Assembly (NCBI GenBank): GCA_016801885.1
Contig: CM028890.1
Span: forward strand, 15,926,001-15,990,000
DNA: 64,000 nt
From: Toxotes chatareus
Taxonomy: Eukaryota; Chordata; Actinopteri; Toxotidae
Reading direction: 5' to 3'
Numbering within the stretch: position 1 is the stretch's first letter; every line of letters starts with the position of its first letter. Under the pieces are notes generated by a model that ran no database searches, had not been told where the DNA came from, and saw nothing but the letters and a program-made list of their open reading frames with translations. Below are positions 22,340-34,800 of this stretch, in pieces. Both the position numbers and the translations under genes were made by a program.

Positions 22340-25300
22340 GTCCTCCTTTAGTCAGGTGATCTGTCTAGCACGTTGTGCAGTGTCTGTTTTGGGGCCACCT
22401 TTTCATCATAGAGTTTTACTCTCTCTGTCCAACTTTCTTCAGTAGTGTTGGGACAAGGTTATAGAGTCCAAGGCAGACACAAATCCTCCCACTGTACTTG
22501 GAAATATTAATATCTGTCTGGTTCAGTGCACAGGGAGTTCAGCTGTTTCCCTGTGCGCCTCTGTCTCTGTCAGAAAAGGACAGAAATCATATGAACTGAA
22601 TGTCTGTAACTTTGTGCTTTTCGATTTCACAGTGTTTGTCAGTGATATTGATCTTCAGTCTGAGTTGTCCAAACCAGCGAAGAGGTTTTGTACGTGGGGG
22701 TTTGTTCACCATTACGGCCCTGGCTTCAAAAATCAAGTGGGAATATCAAACATACAGGACAACATCATTTGTTTTAGTTCTTTAGTACTAATTCCCATGA
22801 TTGATATTGGTTTCAGTCTGGTTTAGACCGCATTTTGTGCTGATGTAGCAAATCTAATAAGTGTATCACTTGGAGTCTGCTGCTTGTCTTTTTCTTTTTT
22901 TTTTTTTTTCTTATGATGAAGCGACATCTCTCTTTGGCAGCCTCTCTTCTATCCTAATCTACGTTCCTTCCATCCCGTTCAAGACAGTTCCCTTTCCTCA
23001 GAGGATCTAATTGCCAGAGACAGTCCAAGATGTAAGTAAAGGATTGGGATATTACTGTACTGAACTCAATGTCAAAGTCTGCATTTGCATTCTCAGATAT
23101 ATCTGGATGAGTCATAAGCTAAATTGTTCCAGTTCAGAAATAAGGAGCTTTTACTCTTCTGAAGAGATCCTATCTTCTATAGGATTTTACTGCACATGGA
23201 AAAATGTATATTGTCCTATGTGCAGAAAAGACTAAATGTTGCATGCATAAGCAATGTGGAGATCCAAGGCAGAGTATATTAAATATGCAAAACCTGGTTT
23301 GAATTTTCCTTTAGGAATTTCTAGCATGCTGTTTGCTAGTTTGACAGTGCAAATGCAAAGTCTATTTCACTTTATGTTTCATTTCACACATGCTGCGTAT
23401 GTAGAAAATTATGTATGTTGTCTGGTGATATAGTACTTTGGAGTTTATGCGTAGATGACAATGAGCGACTGCAGTGGAGATGAAAAAGAAAATGTATTGT
23501 TTCATTTTGGGGTTTTGTAGAACATCTGGGAACTCAGTTTTCAGTTTGACTGAATAAATCCATGCTTCTATGGTCAAACCTCCACTTCCACAGCGCAAAT
23601 GCTTCATGAATACATCACATGCTCATGGTCAAAAACTTTAAAAACTGAAGTGGAAATCCAATTACTGAAATAAAAGCCTCCTCCTTCTTTTAATGTAGTT
23701 TGTTGAGTGAAGCTAATTTGAACTATGTCATAACACCACACAAGTAGTTTTTCTAATTATGTTTATTATTCTTTTCCTTATGCACACACAGAACTACACA
23801 AAACAGAGCACAGCACACAGTTCTTTAAAAAAAGAACTTTAAATCAAAGATAAAACACACAAACAAATTTCTTCTCGAGCATTAAAAACAAATCTTTACA
23901 TATAATCCCTGATGCTATTTGTCTAAATTGAAATTAAATAATCCAAACATATTTTGTTAATTAATTTCACAGTTACTGTTTCATACTAAATGTTCTGCAG
24001 GTTTTAACAGAAAAATACCCCCAAAACATTTTCAAAAAGATCCTGTTTGTCTTTTGATACATGAGAAACATTTTCTGTCACAAGTGCTTTTAGTTACTTT
24101 GTCTTTTCTGAGTCTTTTCCCAGGACTTTAGGAGCACATGGAGCTCTTTGGCTGTATTCTCTGCCTAAGGTGTGGAAAGTGGGTTTTTTGTGTGTTTGAT
24201 GCCTTTATGTACAGTAAATCGCGCTGAACCACCTGCATCCACTCACCACTTCTCACTCAAAACAAACAGAGATCATGAACGAAGGAGCACGTTTCTTATA
24301 CTAAGAGAGAACAACAGCTCTCCTGCATGAAGTGAGCCACATGAGGACTGACACATTTGATTTACTTAACAAATTCTTCCCTTTACCCTCTACTGGAATA
24401 TGAAGGGTTTAAATAAATCTGCCACACGCAAACTACATACAGAGAAGGCGGTATACTAGAATTAGCACAAAGCTGTAGCTGCTCTTTCCCACCTTTGACA
24501 GCATATTAAAGAGCAACAGATAATTGGCTTCTGGGCTCTGTACCTTCAAGTAGCCCTGCACTATAGACATTAGTCAGTGGGTATGTGTATGGATGGATAG
24601 GTGAATGGTTGAGTAGATGTGCCCTTTACTTTGACAGGATACAAGCAAAGTCTCTGTTTCTGTCTGCAGCTCTATTACTGTACAGAAACACATCACGACA
24701 AAGGAGGAAGAAAAAAGAAAACTGAGAAGGAAATAGTGCCAATGTTCCTCCCGTATAATACCATTTCAGCAACTTCTCTCACATTTATCTTGTGAGTCAT
24801 TGTTGTTTGCTTCATAATTTGATATCAACACATTTCCCATAGGTCATCAGTAAGGTCACTACGGGCTTGTGGGAGGTGAGAGGCACCAGTATTCACAATT
24901 TGTCCACCTAATGATGGGAATAAGGTCAGGGGGAAATTGCTAATAATAGTACCCACCTGTGTCATCTCGAAATATAAGAAAAGTACCGTCACAGACAGTC
25001 AGCTTTAATGAAAATGTGCTCTAATGCATCTTTCTGCTGAGGGAAATTGACCATGTGTGCTCAAAATGCATTTAAAAGAATACTGTTCACTTATTACTAA
25101 AAGCTTTTAAAGTATTGGACATCTCTTTCCATTTTCACATAATGCTGGGAATTCACTGTTGCTGCTGCCCAGTTTTTGTTTCTCTGGAATACAGAGTATT
25201 AAAAGTTGTTGTGGTTTTGACAGAGCCATGTGATGTTCTGTGCTCATCCTGACCACACAGGCTGGAATATCTGCTGTAACATCAGAGGCCAGTGTTTACT

Positions 25301-26428
25301 ATAAATGTGCTACGAGTACAGATCATACAAGCACAGTCACTTTAAAACCCCCATGCTGGAATCCACAGCCCGCAGGGGAACACACCACTTCAGATTACAA
25401 TCCAAATGTTAACTAACCAAACTGATAAAGCGTGACGCAGATTGTGTTGTTTTTCATAACAGGAACGTTCTATCCTTGTGAATAATCCCCAAGATGGAAA
25501 CTTTTTTTTAATGCTTTAAAAATGTCCTCTCGATCTGCTGGGCACATTTTTAATCTGCTGGAAATTTTATGGCTTATTGTTGAAGGTCTGCCTTCTAAGA
25601 ACACTGATTAACATTTTGCCTGCAGTAAGGTCATCACAGCTACATTTCAATGGACATAATCACATCTGAAACCAGAGCCATCTTTAGACCATCTCCAGGA
25701 TTCAAAATCACAATAACCTATTAAAGTTGGGGACAAAAAAATTCTCATTTTTATATTAAAATAGACTCATAGACTGCATACATAGATTCATCTAATAAGG
25801 CTACTACAGACAGGTCATTGTTATTCCATGAAGAAATGTGTGTGAAAGAAAGAAAGATAAAGAAATATTGAGTATCCCATGTAACATGTATGAGGATTAT
25901 TTAAATACACTGCACTGGAAGACAGATTAGATGTTAAGACCATGTATTGACCCCAAAACAAATTTTTAATGCTGCATTACTCGATATTTCTAAAATTAAT
26001 ATTGAATCAAATGACTGTGCAGTAAGACTAAGTTATTGTGTGCCAACTCAGGGTGTGTGCAAATGCTTGCATTACACATTACGCATAACAATTTTACTAT
26101 ACATTATTTATGTCAAGGCTGTGTTTCTGTCAGCCTGTTTGGGAGTTTTTCTGCCCCCTATGGGTCAAAAATCCATTCCTGCAGCTTTAAGATGCCGTTG
26201 GAGTTTTGAACAATATTTTCTTTTCTAATGTGCTGTAATGCTGCCATTTTATCTGACAACATTCATCTATCACTGCATCTCCATTAGGTCATTTTGCTTT
26301 GGTATTTTGCTTCAGGGCACTAAAACACAGAATGTGATTGTTTTTTCAGTAACAAATAGACTTTGAATTCAACTCTTGGTCTCGCAAAAAAAAAAAATCT
26401 GCCCTCTGGATGGTGAAAACATAAACAC

Positions 26429-26459
<31 letters not shown>

Positions 26460-27430
26460 ACTTACTGCACAGAATTTTGAGATATGTTTAAAAGGTGAAA
26501 TGTTTCTTTAACCACACATTAGAGTTGCATGACTCAGACTTGCATGTTTTGAGACAAATAGAAGATCCTTGATATGTTTTTTAAATCAGGAATCACATAG
26601 CCTAATTACTATTTTTTGATTGAAAAAAAAACCCAGACATAACAAGAACTCATGGAAATCACAACATGAAATGTTTCATATTTTTTGCATTCAGTAGTCC
26701 ATTTAAATAAAGGAATAAATAAGATTCTAAGTGATTTGGTTATTATTTGAAACATACAGCATTGCTCTATTTAAATCTGGGTATTATTTCCTTGGTGTGT
26801 TTGAATCTTTATACCACAAAGTAGTAAACTATGCGAAGCATCACAGGCAGTGAGGAGATTTGAGGAAGTGCAGCTGCAAATATGAGAACATTTTTCTATT
26901 TTTCTCTCTCCATATACCTGCTGCTGCCAGTCACCTCGTGTGACAGGATATGGATGTGGATTCTAATGAGGAACTGACTCAAGAAGCCCAAAGTGTGGAA
27001 TATTAATGGCTGCTTGACTTATGATTTGTACTCAGTACTCATGTACACATCAAGGCAATGATAATATTTTAAAATGCATACATGTTTGGGGTAAATTGTG
27101 ATCACATTTTGCTTTGTTTGTTTTATTACTTTTTCTTCCTATTCACCTTTTGCTCTTCTGAGACAAGTACTCAATTCCAGCTGATGGTGTGTGTGAGACT
27201 GATCTCTCTAGAATCACACTGATCAAACACCTTCTCACTGGCTGTCACAGTTCATTGGCCCCAAGCTTAAAGATCATGGTGTTAGTCACTTTAAAATTTA
27301 TTGTGTTTGGTGAACCTTATCTAATGGCAGCTGCTCGACTGCAGAGGTATGTTCTCCCCTCTCTTCAGGTTCTGGGAAGTGTCACACGGTCTAGATAAAG
27401 TACAGCAATGTGAAAATGATAGTTTGTTAC
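22340..27430. other. Intergenic, no gene recognised
   Basis: About 5 kb without a coding signal. It includes an (AAAAC)n tract at about 26427-26460, several homopolymer runs, and at about 26148-26190 a CTGCCCCCTATGGGTCAAAA phrase typical of old fish repeats. Confidence 0.5.
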
Positions 27431-27435
27431 TATGC

Positions 27436-27438
<3 letters not shown>

Positions 27439-27529
<91 letters not shown>
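27439..27529. repeat. (GT)n microsatellite, about 91 bp
   Basis: Pure GT repeat with no interruption, among the longest in the window. Confidence 0.98.
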
Positions 27530-27532
<3 letters not shown>

Positions 27533-27801
27533 AAAAAATAATGAGGAAATGATGGTGAGTCATTACAGGATGCAGACATCAAGCTGTGCAATGTAGGAGA
27601 ATTCATTGATATTGGATTGTGTCAGATCTCAGACTTGCCACTTAAGTTTTATCGTTAGTCTTTTGGTGAAAATTAAGAAAAGGAATAACATGAAGAGCTG
27701 CACAGTTTCTTTCCTTTATGTTCAGCATTTTCTTTGAAGGTTTACTGCGACTGCAGCACCAATAGCACAAATTATTGATGATCCCAGAGCTAGTTTGTGT
27801 T

Positions 27802-28045
27802 CAGTGGTGGAACGTACAGGAACCAAGAAAATTTGCTTAATTCTTGTACTTAAGTGCAATATTGAGACACTTGTACTTTACTTGAGTATTTACATTTGAT
27901 GCTTTATTCTTCAACTCCACTACAGACTGTAGCATGAAGCTACTAATGGATTAAAGAGCACAGACTGTACTCTTTAATCCATCACATTTATTTGATAACT
28001 GTAGTAGTTACTCATTACTTTGCAGATTCAGATTAATAGTACACA
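27802..28045 (+). mobile_element. CAGTGGTGGAA-family dispersed element, fragment
   Basis: It starts CAGTGGTGGAACGTACAGGA, continues CTTGTACTTTACTTGAGTA and CCACTACAGACTGTAGCAT, and ends with ACTCATTACTTTGCAGATTC. This is a repeat very common in teleost genomes. An 11-bp perfect inverted repeat (27948-27958 and 27970-27980) with an 11-nt spacer lies inside it and may be a local derivative of it. Confidence 0.6.
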
Positions 28046-28329
28046 TTATAAAAAACAAATAAAGTATGTTTTATTATTATACGTTGATAAAAGATAAGGT
28101 TTTATTGTTCCCTGAGGGGGATCCTCACAAGCTTCCCAGCTGTATTCACAATTACTAAAATTGTCCCCACGTTTACCAGTTGTAACATTAACGTGACGTA
28201 CACATTAATACAACAACAATAATCATTTTCATTAGTCATTTAAATAAAACCGTGCTTTTAGACAAACTTAGCCATTTCCGGATAGCCATGTGTGTTTCTC
28301 GTTGGTATGACGCCATCAATTATAGTGTA

Positions 28330-28551
28330 TGTGATTGGTCGGGAAGCTACGGGGGCGTCCCTTCTCGTCTTTCATTGGGTGCTTTGTTAAATCTCCTCGC
28401 TCTGATTGGCCAAGAGCTCCGCGCCGCCATTGGCTGCTTTCACACACCGACTGTTTGAAAATCGGTTGTTTCCCGTTCAGAGTAGGAGCAACTGCACCGG
28501 GAGAGGAAGAAAGCCAAAGATTAGGACACGGTTTATTTAAAGGAAACAAAA
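28330..28551 (+). promoter_or_regulatory. pif1 promoter and non-coding first exon
   Basis: ATTGG (inverted CCAAT) occurs at 28334, 28374, 28405 and 28429, all in the same orientation and about 24-40 bp apart. It is followed by a CHR-like TTTGAA at 28454-28459 and a MYB-like CGGTTG at about 28463-28468. NF-Y boxes with a CHR are the known layout of cell-cycle (S/G2/M) promoters controlled by NF-Y and DREAM/MuvB. Human PIF1 expression is reported to be cell-cycle dependent. No TATA box is seen. The first exon would begin at about 28.48 kb and end at 28551, where AAAA|GTAAGA is a good donor. Confidence 0.6.
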
Positions 28552-28839
28552 GTAAGATCTTGATTACAACTTTTTACTAACTACATACAAAGGTTCAGAC
28601 CACGGGGCCAAGTTAAAACGTAACGTTATACTCGTGCGAGATCACGATGTGTGATGTTTGTGTTGTTTAAATGACGCACAGGTTTCATTGTTTCAGTTTG
28701 GTCTTTTAAAGCTAAGTGTTGATTTCCATTTCATGCACCGTCGTACTGCATTGTTTTGTTTGAACCTTTATCTGACCCTGCCTCAGTAAACATGCATTCA
28801 TTAATATTAAACTCTTATATTTGGCAGAAAGTTGCTGCA

Positions 28840-31800
28840 ATGTTTGCAGGAGAGGACGGTGCCCCGCTGCAGTGCGGTGTGACAGTGGAGCACCTCAACA
28901 CCTCCGGCCAGGCCAGCCGGAGGCAGGTCATCCGGAAAGCTTCTGTAATCCTGGGCCGGAATGAGTTCCAGGACATTATCCTCCGGGTCCACGACGGAAG
29001 AGTCCCGCAAAGTTACCACCTGAAACAGTTCAAACTTTTCACCAAGTTCGTCAGAGATGGAAAGTGCACCATCAAACTGCTCCCGGAAAACATCCAGGTA
29101 CTCATCTCCAACTGCCCCCCTGACCAGCTCAACCTCTTCCTCAAAACCCTGAGCATCAAACACCAGGCCTGGCAGAGCACTAAGCCCCTGAGTGACAGAG
29201 AGAAGCTCAAAGCTGGTCTGCCCCGCAGCTTCGAGGCCATCAGCCCCCTGCAGCAAAAGGACATCCAGAAGGTCAATGAGCTGAGAAGTAAAGTGGCTCC
29301 CAAGGGGCTGGCAGACTGTACCAATAACATAACTGCGGCAAGAACAGGACAGCAAGTCAAGAGGTCAAGGAGCGACAGTAACTTTAGCCCAGTAAGTAAA
29401 AGAGGCCCTGAATATCACTCATTTTAATATTCTTGATAGCTCTGACAATTTCTGTCTTGGATCATTTATGTATTCTACTTCTATCTAATGCTATATTTCA
29501 ACTTTGAATCCAATGCTGAGTCCACACTATGTTAGCTTTGATGTGTCACCAGCTTTGTTTTGACTGTTTCAGGTGAAGACAAACCCAAGTAAGAAGCCCA
29601 TCCTGTCTCTGCCATCACGTAAACTGAATAAAGAACAGGCTGCTGTTCTCAGTGCAGTGCTGAGCGGCAAGAACGTCTTCTTCACTGGAAGTGCCGGTGA
29701 GTTTGTGACAGTAGGCTGAGATTTGCATAACCACTACTAGATACACTTGTACATATGATATAACTGTCCACATAACCTTTTACTGATTTTCACACACACT
29801 GTTGTATTTGTGTGAAGTTGTCTGTTCTAAGCTCATTTGACTGTGTGTCTTCCAGGTACAGGAAAGTCTTTCTTACTCAAGAGAATCATGGGATCTCTTC
29901 CTCCAAAGAGCACCTTTGCCACAGCCAGTACCGGAGTGGCTGCGTGTCACATTGGAGGAACAACATTACACAACTTTGCAGGTCGGTTTTAGTGTTATTG
30001 CATAAAATCTATTTGACGATTTTTTATACAAATGTATCTGTTTATATGATATATAATTAGTGTTTATGGATTGTGCAGAGGTTATGTTTTTCAGCCTTGG
30101 TGAAGATTGTCCAAATAATTGGTCAATATGTTGCTTTCAGCAAGGGTCTATCTTAAAATTAGGCTGTGTGGATGAGCACACAAATGTTTCTTTGCTGTCC
30201 TAATAAGGAAAACCATGTAACAAATCTCTATCAGTAGAGCTGCCACTAACAGCTTTTTTCATTATCAATAAATCTGATGGTTATTTTCATGATTACTGTT
30301 TTAGTCCTCAGATTGCTTGTTTTATCCGCCCAGCAGTCCAAACCCAGATATTTACTTTATAGTAATACAAAGCAGAGAAAAGCAGCAAATCATTAGATTT
30401 AAGAAACTGGAAACCGTGAATGTTTGGCATTTTCATTTGAGAATGAGTGAAACACTTACTAGAATAGTTAACAAGTTTCTGTTGAGCTAAATGTTTCAGG
30501 CCTATTTGTCTTCAATGCAAAGAATAAGGTCTCTTTATCTTTTTCTGTTTCTTCCTTTGTGCTTTCTTTTGTAAAGCAGAGCTGCAGTCTTTGACTGTTA
30601 TACTGTCTGTGTGATGGCGTATTTCAGAATATGAATCCTTAATATAATTGAGGAAGAGGTGTTCGATGTCTTTGCACATATTCACTGATGTATTTGATTA
30701 AATCTCAATATACAGGAGAGGGTGTGAATTGAGTATTTGCATAGGTGTTATTCATTTGCGTCCCATCTGACCATCTGTCTTTCCATTCTCCGTAACCGGG
30801 CTCTTTCCAGGTATCGGCTCGGGCTCTGCCCCACTGGAGCAGTGTATCGAGCTGGCTCAGAGGCCTGGGGTGCTGCAACACTGGACTAGCTGCCGGCACC
30901 TCATCATCGATGAGATCTCCATGGTGGAGGCACGGTTCTTTGACAAGCTTGAGTCGGTCGCCAGGTGAGAGGAGATTCAAAGCTTAACATTGCGTCCAAG
31001 TTTAGTACCAATCTAAAAACACACGTCGTGTACTATATTCTGTCATGATATAAGTTCACATACACTTAAGTGGGGCAGAACTCTTGTTCATGTATTTGGG
31101 TTTAGCCACTGTGTGTCTTTTATTTTGCCTCAAGTGTGGTAGATATTTGCTTCCCAGGTGGCTGCAGCTATGACATTAAATTATGAGACTTACAGTACAG
31201 TGGATTCCATAGACATAAATCACAGATTGCCTAATCCAAAGTTTGTCTTCGTCAATGCATGACGATGATGAATTCCTTAGTGGTTTTTTTTGTTTTTTTT
31301 TTTTTTTGTTACACAAATCTTTCCTGAAATGATTTCATATGACATTTAGAATGCTGTGTTGATGATTCCAATTGACCCATACCACAGAACTTAATGATAA
31401 AATTAACTCATTTAATAATTCTTTACGCAATACACAAATTATTATTAATGTTTCTCACTGGTGGTTAATATCATTTAATTTATGAAAGGTCTTACAGACA
31501 GCTGGTGTTGGTTAAACACATACCCATTCATAATTCATAAAACAATTTGAAACTCACAAAACTGGTTGACTAGTCTTTAAAAGGTTAAATGAAGTTTGGG
31601 AAATTTAAACTATCTATTGAAAAGTTAAAAGGAAAACTTGAAAGTGTCATCTAGGTTTTGAATGTCTGTAATAACAAACTCACACTCTTGATGTTCCTCA
31701 GAAGTTAACTGACGTAGTTCGACCTACAGCATGAAGAATTTCAATGGTGTTGATATTAATTCCACTTTACTTTTATATGACAGTTTATAGCTCCAGTTAG

Positions 31801-34800
31801 AACAGATAGAACCCTGTGTTTTATTGAGAAGCTCAGCAGCATTGCAAATGTTAAATATGATCATAGTAAATCAAACTTACTGCAGCTGCACCTCTTTCCC
31901 TCAATAAATCGATGAACTAAACCTTGAGGGGTACATACACAGCTGCTCCAAAATAAATGTCTCCATTTTTTTTTTTTTGGAGGGGGGGGCACAATATAAA
32001 GACACTTTCAGACTGTTATATTGCTATACAGTATATTCATGTTAATTGATGTACAACTTCTCACTGCACTCCTGTAGGTCAGTGAGGAGGTCCACTGAGC
32101 CGTTTGGAGGCATCCAGCTGATCGTATGTGGTGACTTCCTTCAGCTGCCTCCTGTGTCTAAAGGAAAGGAGAAGGCCAGCTTCTGTTTCCAGGTCAGGCC
32201 GCCATTCCTATGTGTTTATTCCATTTCGTTAGCAATACTATGTGGCATGACTGTGTGTTAGGTAATGAGAGCGATTTGGTCACCTACTAAAAAATTGTAA
32301 CCGCTCTACAATCAACATAACTACCCTGGAAGGAATCCTGCCTTTTTTTTGTACTCCTCTAAAGTTAATGGATTTTTTTTATGGACATAAAAACTGCATT
32401 GTGATTATGGATGTGTTCCTATTTTTCTATTATTTCTATGTTTATGCTGCAAGGTTGGTCTGAGTATGTGAGTCATTACTGTACTGAGTCATTTTTACTT
32501 TCTATGATTTGCTATGTTGTTACCATAAGTTGGGATCTGTTCAGACTCTCTGCTTATTTCCTGAAAAGCATTAATGGATGTTATTGGAAAAAGACCTTTT
32601 TCCTCTCTGTGAACCTTTAGGCCAGGAGTTGGCGTAAGGTCATCCAGGTCAACATGGAGCTAACGGAAGTGCGCAGGCAAACGGACCAGTCCTTCATCTC
32701 CCTGCTGCAGACAGTGAGAGTGGGCAGGTAAAATAACAGGCACTGTTTTTTTTAATAGCTTTGTTTTTTAAAAGCTATTAATTCTTTTTTTTTTGTGTGT
32801 ATTTTGATACCCGTACCAAATGTGCAGAATAATGTGTTGTCCATTTGTACATAAATGGTAAATACATTTAGATTTACAACTGTTATGACAACAGCAGGAC
32901 TTTTTTTTTGTTCTATTTTATTTTATACTGTTTCCAGGCTTTTCAAAAGAAAAAAAGTTCTGTCTTAACACTATTCAGGGTGACGGAGGAAGTCACTGCT
33001 AAGCTGATGGAAAGCGCCTACCATCACATCGAGAGAGACGGCATTCTGGCAACCAGGCTTTGCACGCACAAGGATGACGTGGAGCTCACAAACGAGAGCA
33101 AACTCCAGCAGCTGCCAGGTCTGAATTCTTCCGTTCAATTATATATTTTTTTCAACTTCTAACAGGTGTTACTGAGTTTTGCTTGGAACCAGGTGAAAAC
33201 TGTTATCCGCAGCTTGTGTTATGGGTGACAGCCTCGTTGAAATTTTTTTTTCTCTCAAGGTGTTTTCAGTCTCAGCCAGACGGCATTTGTTTCCTGACTC
33301 TTGTTATTTCTTGTTCTCGTTTACTTTTATTTTGTAAGTCCTAACTGCATCAGGAAACACTGAGCAGTGTGTTGACCCACTGTGGCAGCAGTTAGTGTGT
33401 GGTTGTTTTTTTTTCTTTTTTCTTTTATTCTTTAGACTGCTTTTTGAACAGTTATGCCAATTAACAACATACTCATACTTTCATACTCAGACATTTTTAG
33501 GTTCTTCACATGGAACCGTGTGATCCATCACATTTTGTATAAAACAGCCTGCCTTCATAATATTGTTACCCACATGTTAACCCGCAGGTTCAGTGCGTGT
33601 GTTTGAGGCACTTGACAGTGACCCGGCCCTGGTAAAGACTATAGATGCTCACAGCCCCGTCAGCAAACTGATCCAGCTCAAAGTGGGAGCTCAGGTATGA
33701 CTGTAGAGTGTATAATGTCTCTGCAATATTTCCCACTTTTGACATGTGTGGAGCACTGTGCTCAGTTTGAAGACATGCTTTGACATTTTTGGTGTGGCTT
33801 GTGCTTTTAAGGTCATGCTGACAAAGAACCTGGATGTTTCTCGAGGTCTGGTGAATGGAGCTCGAGGGGTTGTTGTAGGTTTTGAGTCTGGAAAACATGG
33901 TCAGTATTTATTAATTTGATTAACTTGAAAAATATTTCATTTTGCTAAGAAATACCAGACTGGCTAGACAATTGCTTTGTCCAGCCAATCTTTTGATCTC
34001 ACTCTTATCTATACCCTGCATCGGCTCGGCTCGAGCTTCATATTTACTGTACAGACATGAGAGTGATGTCAGTCTTCACACTAACCCCACACACGTTTTA
34101 AGCTACTTTGTCATTTGTCAGTGCTGTGCTTTTATTTTTTCTTTCTTTTCCGATCACTTGCCAATCAGTGTCCATTGCTTTGACACCATCTTTTCTGTTA
34201 CTGATGGGGTTTGGGTGTTTGTAGGAGGTACTCAACCACAGGAGGCATTTTTGCTCCCACCAGCCACCTCCCATTTCTTATGTTCACTTTAAGACATGTA
34301 CTGTATATGGGTAACTGCTGTTACAAGATGGCAGAGTTGTTGTGTCAACAGCTGTAGCTCTTAACTGTGACCTTATCCAATCCAAAAGCATGCCTATACC
34401 CGCCCCCCACAAAAAATTACAGCCATCTGTCTTAGTGTTGTTTTCTGTTCAACACCTATTATTTATTATTTATCACATTCCATTAACAAGATAAACATCA
34501 CTGGATGATTTTGAATTGTAGAAGAACATAATGCATTTTATGTTGAATTGGCAGGTTAGGCTGAAACAAAATGGTATTCTACTTTCTGGTGGTAACACCC
34601 CTGTAATGACTCGTTTTCCCCAGGACTCCCACGAGTGCATTTCCTGTGCGGCGTTACAGAGGTTTTGAAGCCAGAGCGCTGGGTGTTTAAGTCCGGGGGC
34701 GGGATCCACCTGAGTCGACAGCAGCTGCCGCTCAAACTAGCCTGGGCCATCTCCATCCACAAGAGCCAGGTGAGCACAGGTTCAATCAGAGCCTACACCA

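Noticed and set aside
32908..33162. 84-codon frame as a separate small gene
   Set aside because: It contains pif1 exon 32979-33118 read together with intron sequence on both sides.
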